Below, in pieces: positions 24,908 to 36,388 of a stretch of DNA of 64,000 nt. Under the pieces are notes generated by a model, which worked only from the letters and a program-made list of their open reading frames with translations, searched no databases and was not told where the DNA came from. The translations under genes and the position numbers were made by a program. Each line of letters opens with the position of its first letter. Positions within the stretch are counted from its first letter, which is position 1. The stretch comes from Oceanicella sp. SM1341 (lineage in GTDB: Bacteria > Pseudomonadota > Alphaproteobacteria > Rhodobacterales > Rhodobacteraceae), in assembly GCF_003448965.1 (NCBI RefSeq), contig NZ_QRGC01000026.1:28514-92513 (forward strand). Direction: 5' to 3'.

Positions 24908-27900
24908 ATGACCAGACTTGAAGACATCAAACCAGGCGGGCGCGTCACCGGCGTAATGCCTGGCAGCGCCGTGGAGGTGGTTTCTGTCGAATGGATCGGC
25001 AACCAAGCCGTCAACGTCGTATATCGGCAGTCGAGCGGATCGGTCGCTGAAACGACAATCTATCGCGACGATGAACATCGCCTCGATGTCCAATCCGCAG
25101 GTCGGAATTGGTCATTCGATGCCGATGGCGCTCTCTTGCGCCTGGTGACCGAGGCAAACCGTATCAAACTGGCCCATTTCTTCGACCCCTATCTCGCGAT
25201 CCATACCAGCCAGGTCGATCCTCTTCCCCACCAGATTTCTGCGGTCTATGGGGAAATGCTGCCACGGCAACCGTTGCGCTTCCTGCTGGCCGACGATCCC
25301 GGTGCCGGAAAGACCATCATGTCTGGCCTCTTGATCAAGGAGCTTATCGCTCGCAGTGATCTGGAGCGGTGCTTGGTGGTCGCTCCGGGCAGTCTTGTCG
25401 AGCAGTGGCAGGATGAACTGGGAGAGAAGTTCGGCCTGGAATTCGACATCCTGAGCCGAGACATGATCGAGAGCTCCCGCTCAGGTAATCCATTCAACGA
25501 CTGCAACAGGATGATCGCTCGGCTGGACGTCCTGGCGCGCAACGAGGAGCTTCAAGAAAAGCTCCTCAAGTCTACCGAATGGGACCTGATCATCGCCGAC
25601 GAAGCCCATCGAATGTCCGCGACATTCTTCGGCAGTGAGGCGAAGTACACCAAGCGCTACCAGCTTGGGCAGAAGCTGGGGCAGGTCTGCCGTCACTTCC
25701 TGCTGATGTCAGCCACACCGCACAACGGCAAAGAACGCGACTTCCAGCTCTTCATGGCTCTCCTGGACGGCGACCGGTTCGAAGGTCGCTTCCGGGACGG
25801 TGTCCATGTCGCTGACGTCGAAGACATGATGCGCCGCCTGACCAAGGAAGAGCTGCTGCGGTTTGACGGTCGCCCGCTCTTCCCCGAGCGCCGCGCCTAC
25901 ACAGTCAAATATGACCTCTCCCCTGAAGAGGCTGAACTTTATACCGCCGTGACAGACTATGTCCGTGACGAGATGAACCGCGTCTTGCGGTTCGCCGAAA
26001 CCGATGGGCGCAAGAAGAACAACGTCGGCTTCGCGCTGCAGATCCTTCAGCGGCGCTTGGCCTCAAGCCCTGCTGCGATCTACCAGTCACTGAAGCGTCG
26101 CCGGGAACGGCTTGAGGCAGAGCTGAGCGAAGTGCGGCTTGCGGCCAAGAGTGACCGAGCGGGCTTCGCACAGCCCAAGGTCAACCAAGACCTGCTGACC
26201 AATACGGATGAGTATGGTCAGGACGAAATCGACGAGATGGAAGAGCTGATCTCGACCAGCGCTACCAGTGCCGAGACGGCCGAGCAGCTGGAAATCGAGG
26301 TCGAGACCCTGAAAGGTCTGGAGGGCATGGCCCTTCGTGTCCTGCATTCCGGGCACGACACCAAATGGCAGCAACTCGACAAGATCCTTGATGATGATCT
26401 GATGCTCGATACTGACGGGCATCGTCGCAAGCTGATCATTTTCACCGAGCCGAAGGACACGCTCGAATACCTCCGCAACAAGGTGACCGCACGCCTCGGC
26501 AAACCTGATGCAGTGGACGTGATCTACGGGGGCGTGACGCGGGAAGAGCGCCGCAAGGTCGTTGAGCGCTTCATGCAGGACAGGGACATGCTTGTCCTCA
26601 TTGCCAACGATGCGGCGGGGGAAGGCGTCAATCTTCAGCGCGGGCACCTGATGGTGAACTATGACCTACCGTGGAACCCGAACAAGATCGAGCAGCGGTT
26701 CGGTCGCATCCACAGGATCGGGCAAACCGAGGTGTGCCACCTGTGGAACCTCGTCGCGAAGGACACCCGCGAGGGCGACGTCTACGCGCGCCTGCTCGAA
26801 AAGCTTGAAGCCGCCCGTGAAGCTCTGGGCGGGAGGGTCTATGACGTCCTGGGCGAACTCTTCGAGGATCGGCCGCTTCGAGACCTGCTGCTGGAAGCCA
26901 TCCAGTACAATGACGACGAGGATGTGAAGGCCCGCCTCTACAAGGCAGTCGACGGCGCGGTCGATCAGAGCCACCTTCTGACCCTTCTCCAGAAGCGGCA
27001 ACTCACCAACGACACGATGCCAGCGGCTCAAGTCCAAGAGCTCCGGATCGCGATGGAGAAGGCTGAAGCACAACGCCTTCAACCGCATCACATCCAGAGT
27101 TTCTTTGTCGAGGCGTTCCAGCGCCTCGGCGGGCAGATCAAACGACGCGAAGAAGGCCGTTGGGAAATTACCCACGTCCCGCTCATCATCAGGGAACGGG
27201 ACCGTCAGATCGGTGGCGGAGCACCGATCCAGAAGAAGTACGAACGGATCTGCTTCGAGAAGTCGAAAATCAACCAGCAACCGGTGGCGGCCTTCGTCTA
27301 TCCGGGTCACCCCTTGCTGGACGCGGTGATCAGCATCGTCCGCGAGCAGAACGATCACCTGATGAAGCAAGGGGCCGTGCTGGTCGACGACACCGACGAC
27401 GGAACGGCAGTCGGAACCCTCTTCCTTCTGGAACACTCGGTTCAGGACGGGCGTCCTGGTCACGCAGGCAATGCCAACCTCGTCTCCCAGAAGCTTCAGT
27501 TCGCGACGGTCAATCAGGCAGGCGAAATTCATGATGCCGGGATCGCGCCGCACCTGAACCTGCGGGCCGCGACACCGGAAGAGATCGCCTCTGTTCAGAC
27601 AGAAATCAGCGCCCCCTGGCTCACGGCAGACCTAGAAAAGCGCGTGGTCCAATACGCGACCATCGAACTTGCCCAGTTCCATGTCGCCGAAGTGCGCGAG
27701 CGGCGCCTCCCGGAGATCGACAAGGTCGAGCATGAGGTAAAAGCCCGGCTGAAGAAAGAGATCAACTACTGGGACTCTCGCGCAGCCGAATTGAAAGAAG
27801 AGGAAAAGGCGGGCAAGAAGGTTCGGTCCAACTGGCGCAATGCAGAGCGCCGGGCGGAGGACCTGGCCGAACGCTTGCGCCGCCGCCTTGAGCTAATCGA

Positions 27901-28417
27901 ACAGGAGCGGTTCATCACGTCTCAGCCGCCGCGCGTCCGTGGTGGCATGGTCGTTGTCCCGAGGGGCCTGCTCCTGAACAGGGGCAGCGCTGCCAAGCCC
28001 AAGGGCTTCTCCGAAGACCCTGAGGCCCGCCGCGCGATCGAGCTGAAGGCAATGAGTGCGGTCATGGCCGCCGAACGTGCCCTTGGCAACGAGCCCGAGG
28101 ACGTGTCCGCCCGCAAGATCGGCTACGACATCGCCTCCTTCGACCCCGACACGAACCACATGCGGTTCATCGAGGTCAAAGGCCGGATCGACGGCGCGGA
28201 CACGGTGATGCTGACTCGGCAGGAAATCATCACCTCGCTTCACGAGCCCGAGAAATTCATCCTTGCCATCGTGCAGGTCAACGATGGCTTTGCCGCAGCC
28301 CCGAGGTATGTCCGCGGTGCGCTTGACTCGCGTGAACCGCCGTTCGATCAGAACGCAATTCAGTTTGATATAAAAAAGCTCCTTGCCCGAGCTGTCGCGC
28401 CCGGAGAGCTTTCTTGA
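24908..28417 (+). CDS. SNF2-type helicase with C-terminal DUF3883-like domain
   Basis: A 1169-residue superfamily 2 helicase of the SNF2/RapA type. Motif I is DDPGAGKT (about 129-136), motif II DEAH (231-234), motif III LLMSATPHNG, and motif VI QRFGRIHRIGQ (about 596-606). Coiled-coil-like segments lie around 950-1010. The C-terminal 100 residues (ARKIGYDIASFDPDTNHMRFIEVKGR) match a DUF3883-like module, which resembles a restriction-endonuclease fold. It is the first gene of an operon with a PD-(D/E)XK-like protein, a DUF1156 methylase and a DUF499 ATPase, so it is a probable translocase of an anti-phage system related to DISARM-like or helicase-methylase-ATPase arrays. Confidence 0.9.
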   Translation: MTRLEDIKPGGRVTGVMPGSAVEVVSVEWIGNQAVNVVYRQSSGSVAETTIYRDDEHRLDVQSAGRNWSFDADGALLRLVTEANRIKLAHFFDPYLAIHTSQVDPLPHQISAVYGEMLPRQPLRFLLADDPGAGKTIMSGLLIKELIARSDLERCLVVAPGSLVEQWQDELGEKFGLEFDILSRDMIESSRSGNPFNDCNRMIARLDVLARNEELQEKLLKSTEWDLIIADEAHRMSATFFGSEAKYTKRYQLGQKLGQVCRHFLLMSATPHNGKERDFQLFMALLDGDRFEGRFRDGVHVADVEDMMRRLTKEELLRFDGRPLFPERRAYTVKYDLSPEEAELYTAVTDYVRDEMNRVLRFAETDGRKKNNVGFALQILQRRLASSPAAIYQSLKRRRERLEAELSEVRLAAKSDRAGFAQPKVNQDLLTNTDEYGQDEIDEMEELISTSATSAETAEQLEIEVETLKGLEGMALRVLHSGHDTKWQQLDKILDDDLMLDTDGHRRKLIIFTEPKDTLEYLRNKVTARLGKPDAVDVIYGGVTREERRKVVERFMQDRDMLVLIANDAAGEGVNLQRGHLMVNYDLPWNPNKIEQRFGRIHRIGQTEVCHLWNLVAKDTREGDVYARLLEKLEAAREALGGRVYDVLGELFEDRPLRDLLLEAIQYNDDEDVKARLYKAVDGAVDQSHLLTLLQKRQLTNDTMPAAQVQELRIAMEKAEAQRLQPHHIQSFFVEAFQRLGGQIKRREEGRWEITHVPLIIRERDRQIGGGAPIQKKYERICFEKSKINQQPVAAFVYPGHPLLDAVISIVREQNDHLMKQGAVLVDDTDDGTAVGTLFLLEHSVQDGRPGHAGNANLVSQKLQFATVNQAGEIHDAGIAPHLNLRAATPEEIASVQTEISAPWLTADLEKRVVQYATIELAQFHVAEVRERRLPEIDKVEHEVKARLKKEINYWDSRAAELKEEEKAGKKVRSNWRNAERRAEDLAERLRRRLELIEQERFITSQPPRVRGGMVVVPRGLLLNRGSAAKPKGFSEDPEARRAIELKAMSAVMAAERALGNEPEDVSARKIGYDIASFDPDTNHMRFIEVKGRIDGADTVMLTRQEIITSLHEPEKFILAIVQVNDGFAAAPRYVRGALDSREPPFDQNAIQFDIKKLLARAVAPGELS

Positions 28418-29187
28418 CCACCAGATATGCGGAAAAAAGCTTTGAAATCAGATTCTGTGCTGCTCTGAGCGCAGCGATCATGCCCTTCAATCGAAACCCT
28501 CAATGGTTTGGCTTGACGCAGGCGCAAGAGCGTAAAAAAGGAATTGATGCCGTTCTTGGTATCGGCGGCACCCTAATTCTATTCCAATTCAAAGCTCAAT
28601 CGGGAAGCCGAATTAAGATTGAACGTGACCAGCTAACAAAGCTTGCGGCTGTCGAAAAACGATATCCCGACAGCACCTTCTACGTGTTTCCGGAAGCAGA
28701 GGATATTCATGCAGCTGCGCGTACCAACTGCGTGTTCAAAGAGGCCTGGTGCTGCAAGCCGTCTGCCTTGGACAAAGAGGTTGGAAAAAAGGTCAAATCA
28801 GCCGCTTTCACGCTTGACGCGACAGCCTCAGAACTTTCTCAGGCTCGTCCGATTAAATCTGTGGCCATCGAGAAGACCTGCAAAAGGTTTGGTTGCTTTT
28901 GCCCGGGCTCGGCGCATCAAATTATCCATGATCTTCGCCGATCTTCAGGCTCGCTGATCCGCTTCATGGTTGGCAGTTGGGACGGTCGCGACCTGACGGA
29001 CTCGTCGTTCGCAGAACGTGGGATGGGAATACCTATTGGGAGCGATCTGCAAAGCGCTTCCTTGGCTCGCTACGGCGATCGAGGTATCAGCCCAATTACA
29101 AGTGCAGAGATGTTTGAAGACCTGCTGGGCGAAGGTGCGGGGCAGAACCTCGGCCCCAGCCTGCAAGCCCTCTTCATTGCAGAATAA
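28414..29187 (+). CDS. PD-(D/E)XK nuclease-like protein of unknown family
   Basis: A 257-residue protein. It starts at a TTG overlapping the helicase stop by 4 bases, with GGAGAG just upstream, so it is translationally coupled. Residues 7-62 read like a PD-(D/E)XK fold: acidic E7/E11 in the first helix, GIDAVLGIGGTLILFQFKAQ with D45 and Q58-x-K60 as the metal and catalytic residues. A cysteine-rich stretch (TCKRFGCFCPGS) follows around residue 165 and may bind metal. The GC content is lower than in the helicase gene. I do not recognise the full-length family; the nuclease assignment is inference. Confidence 0.6.
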   Translation: MTTRYAEKSFEIRFCAALSAAIMPFNRNPQWFGLTQAQERKKGIDAVLGIGGTLILFQFKAQSGSRIKIERDQLTKLAAVEKRYPDSTFYVFPEAEDIHAAARTNCVFKEAWCCKPSALDKEVGKKVKSAAFTLDATASELSQARPIKSVAIEKTCKRFGCFCPGSAHQIIHDLRRSSGSLIRFMVGSWDGRDLTDSSFAERGMGIPIGSDLQSASLARYGDRGISPITSAEMFEDLLGEGAGQNLGPSLQALFIAE

Positions 29188-29201
29188 ACTAAGGGATCGA
29201 A

Positions 29202-32018
29202 ATGACCTACAAGAAGAAACTGATCGAAGTCGCGATCCCGCTGGAAGCGATCAACGCGGCGTCGGCGCGGGAGAAGTCGATCCGGCATGGGCATCCCAGC
29301 ACCCTGCACCTGTGGTGGGCGCGGCGGCCGTTGGCGGCGTGTCGGGCGGTGCTGTTTGCGCAGCTGGTGGATGACCCCTCCAGCCTCCCGGATCAGTTCC
29401 CGACCGAAGAGGCAGTAGAGGCCGAACGCAAGCGCCTGTTCCAGATCATCGAGGAGCTGGTGAAATGGGAGAACTCGACCAACGAAGAAGTCCTGGAGCG
29501 AGCGCGCGCAGAAATCCGGCGCAGCTGCGGGGGTGAACTGCCGCCGGTCTATGATCCGTTCTCGGGTGGTGGGTCGATCCCGCTGGAGGCGCAGCGCCTG
29601 GGCCTGCCCGCCTATGGATCGGACCTGAACCCGGTGGCCGTAATGATCGGCAAGGCGATGATCGAGATCCCGCCGAAGTTCAAGGACATGGAGCCGATCC
29701 ATCCGGGCATCAAGGAGCGGTCCTTCTATCGCAATGCCGAAGGACTGGCCGAGGATGTGAAATACTACGGCGAATGGATGCGCGAAAAGGCTTGGGAGCG
29801 TATCGGGCATCTTTACCCGCAAGTAGACCTGCCGAAAGAGCAAGGCGGTGGCAAGGCGTCGGTTATTGCTTGGATATGGGCACGGACTGTCCCTAGTCCC
29901 GACCCTGCGTTTGCGGATATACAAGTTCCCATAACTTCAAGTTTTGTATTGGGAACGAAGCCGGGACGTGAAGCTTGGATATCGGCCAAACCGAGCCGTG
30001 TAACACGATGTGTTTCTTACGAAGTAACAAGAAATGGAACAAAGGAAGAGATAAAGCAGGCGAGAAAAGGCACTAAATCCGGCCAAGCCAATTTTCGCTG
30101 TATTCTTTCAGATGCTCCAATTTCTGGTGCATATATCGACGCGGCAGCCTCTCAGGGAAAGATGGGGCGCGTACTCCTTGCAATTGCTGCGGAAGGAAAG
30201 AGAGGGCGCGTTTATCTGAGCCCGTCGGCAACTCAACTTAAAGCCGTTGATGATGCGGACGCAAGCATCGGTGAGCTCGACACATCATTTCTACAGCGGC
30301 CTTGCCGAGGCACCTTTGCCAGCAATGCTCAAGGCCGCAAGTATGGCATTGAAACATTTGAAGACTACTTTTTGCCCCGCCAACTTGCGAGTCTGACCAC
30401 CTTTTCCGAAGTTCTCGATGACCTCCAGATGAAGATTTTGGAGGATTGTACCGCATTGGGGATGGTAGACGACGACACCTCACTTTCTGATGGAGGACGC
30501 GGGGCTAGAGCATATGCCGAGGCTATTAGGGTTTATCTTTCCTTCGCAATCGATCGCTCTGCGGACCGAGGGTCAACCATTTGCTCGTGGGACTCGTCAC
30601 CCAAAATGGAAGCACTCCGAAATACGTTTGCACGGCAAGCAATTCCGATGACATGGGATTTCGCGGAAGGAAATCCATTCTCGAATTCTAGCGGGAACTT
30701 TAGTAGCAACGTAGACTGGGTTGCTCGATCTGTTGAGTTGATGGTCCCTGCTACGAACGGAAGCGTTACTCAACATGATGCTCAGACGGTAGACTATCCA
30801 TCAAATGTCGCAATTTCTTCTGACCCACCTTACTACGACAATATCGAATACTCCGACCTGTCAGATTTCTTTTACGTTTGGCTCAAAAGAAACTGCTCCG
30901 GAGTTTTTCCAAGAATTTTCGGCTTCCTGTCCACTCCCAAGGGCGAAGAACTCGTCGCAACTAGGTATCGCCATGGAGGGCAAGACGAAGCAGATACCTT
31001 CTTCCTTGATGGAATGACGAAGGCTGTTCAACGAATGGCCGAACAGACTAGTGCGGAATATCCGTCAACAATTTACTATGCGTTCAAACAAAGTGAAGTT
31101 GAAAAGGAAGGTGTCAGCTCAACTGGCTGGGCGACATTCTTGCAGGCTGTTGTACACGCAGGATTTTCAGTCATGGGGACATGGCCGATGCGGACAGAAA
31201 TGTCTAATCGCATGGTGGCCTCTGGAACAAACGCTCTTGCCAACTCAGTTGTTCTGGTTTGCAGGAAAAAAGCCAACGACGCAGAGACAATTACAAGAGC
31301 AGAGTTCATTCGCTCATTGAGGCGAGAACTTCCCCCAGCAATCGCCGAGCTTCAAGCTGCAAACGTCTCTCCCGCGGACATGCCACAATCGGCTATCGGC
31401 CCAGGCATGGGTGTGTTCTCTCGGTATGCTGCCGTACTTGAAGCAGACGACAGCCCGATGATGGTCAAGACGGCCTTGCAGCTGATCAACTCTCAGCTCG
31501 ACGAGTACCTGAACGACCTGCATGGCGAGTTCGATGCCGAGACACGCTTTACCGCCACCTGGTTCCAGCAACACGGGTTCGACAAGGGCGAGTATGGCAC
31601 CGCCAACAGCATCGCTACGGCGCGCGGCATCTCGGTTGAAAGCGTCAAGCATGCCGGGATTGTCGAAAGCTCGGCCGGGAGCGTGCGCATCTTCAAGCGC
31701 GACGAGATCGACCCGGAATGGGACCCCGAGACCGATGATCATTTCACGATCTGGGAGGCCTGCCAGCACCTGATCCGCACACTGGAAAATGACGGCGAAT
31801 ATGCGGCTGCAGAACTGCTGAAGAAGATCGGCAGCGAGCGGGCCGAGACGGTCAAGGACCTTGCCTACTACCTCTACGACGTCTGCGGCAACAAGCGCCA
31901 GGATGCGAAGGAGGCGACCTCCTACAACGGCCTGATCGCCGTCTGGACAGATTTGACCCGGCTGGCGGCCACGATTCATGTGTCCGACAAAAACCGCCAG
32001 ACCCGCATGGATATTTGA
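29202..32018 (+). CDS. DUF1156 DNA adenine/cytosine methyltransferase
   Basis: A 938-residue DNA methylase with the DUF1156 N terminus (KLIEVAIPLEAINAASAREKSIRHGHPSTLHLWWARRPLAACRA). The AdoMet motif is DPFSGGGSIPLEAQRLGLP with GSDLNPVAV after it (about 117-145), and the catalytic motif is SDPPYYDNIEYSD (about 540-552). DPPY suggests an N6-adenine or N4-cytosine amino-methylase. Bases about 29890-31430, the middle part, have clearly lower GC and different codon use than both ends, which suggests replacement of a specificity segment by recombination. It probably marks self DNA for the operon. Confidence 0.88.
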   Translation: MTYKKKLIEVAIPLEAINAASAREKSIRHGHPSTLHLWWARRPLAACRAVLFAQLVDDPSSLPDQFPTEEAVEAERKRLFQIIEELVKWENSTNEEVLERARAEIRRSCGGELPPVYDPFSGGGSIPLEAQRLGLPAYGSDLNPVAVMIGKAMIEIPPKFKDMEPIHPGIKERSFYRNAEGLAEDVKYYGEWMREKAWERIGHLYPQVDLPKEQGGGKASVIAWIWARTVPSPDPAFADIQVPITSSFVLGTKPGREAWISAKPSRVTRCVSYEVTRNGTKEEIKQARKGTKSGQANFRCILSDAPISGAYIDAAASQGKMGRVLLAIAAEGKRGRVYLSPSATQLKAVDDADASIGELDTSFLQRPCRGTFASNAQGRKYGIETFEDYFLPRQLASLTTFSEVLDDLQMKILEDCTALGMVDDDTSLSDGGRGARAYAEAIRVYLSFAIDRSADRGSTICSWDSSPKMEALRNTFARQAIPMTWDFAEGNPFSNSSGNFSSNVDWVARSVELMVPATNGSVTQHDAQTVDYPSNVAISSDPPYYDNIEYSDLSDFFYVWLKRNCSGVFPRIFGFLSTPKGEELVATRYRHGGQDEADTFFLDGMTKAVQRMAEQTSAEYPSTIYYAFKQSEVEKEGVSSTGWATFLQAVVHAGFSVMGTWPMRTEMSNRMVASGTNALANSVVLVCRKKANDAETITRAEFIRSLRRELPPAIAELQAANVSPADMPQSAIGPGMGVFSRYAAVLEADDSPMMVKTALQLINSQLDEYLNDLHGEFDAETRFTATWFQQHGFDKGEYGTANSIATARGISVESVKHAGIVESSAGSVRIFKRDEIDPEWDPETDDHFTIWEACQHLIRTLENDGEYAAAELLKKIGSERAETVKDLAYYLYDVCGNKRQDAKEATSYNGLIAVWTDLTRLAATIHVSDKNRQTRMDI

Positions 32019-32030
32019 AGGTGATTTGAG

Positions 32031-35363
<3,333 letters not shown>

Positions 35364-35576
35364 GATGAAAAACTGAAGAAAATGTCGGGTTCATGCCGCC
35401 TTCTTGGCAATGCGGGATGAATTCGGCAATTTCTGTAACGTTCCGCATGCGGAGGAGATCGAGCGCCGCCGCGACCGCATGGGCGCCCTGGTGAAATCCC
35501 TTGGCACGATGGTGTCGGCATGTGTGGCTCAGAAATAGCGCAGGGCGGCAGCAACCCGGCCCGTTTCGACAGAGGC
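35364..35576. other. Short region after the DUF499 gene
   Basis: About 210 bases. On the minus strand a frame without a start reads HRAKGFHQGAHAVAAALDLLRMRN, then VTEIAEFIPH, which looks like a piece of a real protein, but I cannot name the family and it has no clear start. Probably gene debris. Confidence 0.35.
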
Positions 35577-35915
35577 TTACCCATCCCCGAAATACTTGTC
35601 GGCCTCCCCAACCCCGAGGGTCTCAAGCGCCGTACGGTCCATCTCGAAACCCTCCGGCCTCACCAGCACATGCGGGATGAAAGGCCCACCATAATCCACC
35701 ACAGGATGGCCATCATGGGTGTGAAGCTCCCCGTTCGCTTCTTGGGCCAACATGATGAAGTCGACGAGATACTGGACGCCATTGAACAAGGCACGTCGTT
35801 CTGCCGCAGGAAGGTCAACAATCTTTTTGAGGTCGATAACCTGGTTCATCAGGGCAACGAACTCCTGCTCGGTGAAATTCTCAGGGAGTCGTTTGGCGAA
35901 ATCCTCAAGGTTCAT
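35577..35915 (-). CDS. Hypothetical protein (112 residues)
   Basis: A small acidic protein starting MNLEDFAKRLPENFTEQEFVALMNQVIDLKKIVDLP, helical in its first half, with HTHDGHPVVDYGGPFIPHVLV in the second. The ATG at 35915 is preceded by AGAAGG, so I prefer it to an in-frame start 99 bases upstream. No known motif; it is encoded opposite to the flanking defence operons and might be a regulator or a solitary cargo gene. Confidence 0.55.
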   Translation of the reverse strand: MNLEDFAKRLPENFTEQEFVALMNQVIDLKKIVDLPAAERRALFNGVQYLVDFIMLAQEANGELHTHDGHPVVDYGGPFIPHVLVRPEGFEMDRTALETLGVGEADKYFGDG

Positions 35916-36388
35916 GGTTGTGCCTTCTGCAATATGGAAAGTGCCCGCGGGCTCCCTCAACGTCGGGAGCTGCCACGCAATGATGTAGGCTAACTTTTCC
36001 GGATGACGCAACAAGAACCATCACTCGCAATGGCCTTTATCCCATTGCTTAAATTGCGAAAAAGTCACTCGGTCCTTTTCGCATATGGGCTTCGGCATGA
36101 TTTTGGAGTGACCGGTCATGGGATAATTCATCCGACGTCGAATAGATGTCCGGCCCAACTCGCCTTGGGTGAAGAGACTAAAGGCATTCGAAGACGAGCA
36201 CGCGAAGCTGAAGGCGATGCTAGCCGGACAGCGGCACGTGACCTGCCCCCAGAGGATTTGCCGCGGAAGATGTAACGCGCATTCGACACGCAAGAACGTC
36301 ATGACCCCGGAGGGGTGACAGATACTGTAATACGCGATCCGCGAATCGCCTTTTCTCCTTTCCCTCCAATATCGTCTCGCTACTGTCC
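35916..36388. other. Intergenic region with IS3 orfA relic
   Basis: About 470 bases before the AddB-like gene. It holds the orfA fragment at 36160-36330. The rest shows no coding signal. The promoter of the AddB-like operon should lie in the last 60 bases, but no clear -35/-10 pair is visible. Confidence 0.5.
36160..36330 (+). pseudogene. IS3-family orfA fragment
   Basis: One frame reads VKRLKAFEDEHAKLKAMLA, matching the leucine-zipper end of IS3 OrfA (RLKxLEDENAxLKKLLA). After a frameshift the neighbouring frame reads RDLPPEDLPRKM, like the usual AxLKDLLxKKM end, and KNVMTPEG follows where OrfB would begin with a VTP motif. All frames are broken. Together with the OrfB piece at 24660 this suggests an old IS3 presence on both sides of the helicase operon. 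Confidence 0.6.

Noticed and set aside
24503..25093. Minus-strand gene overlapping the helicase start
   Set aside because: It mixes the IS3 relic, the promoter palindrome and the antisense of the helicase gene; no coherent protein.
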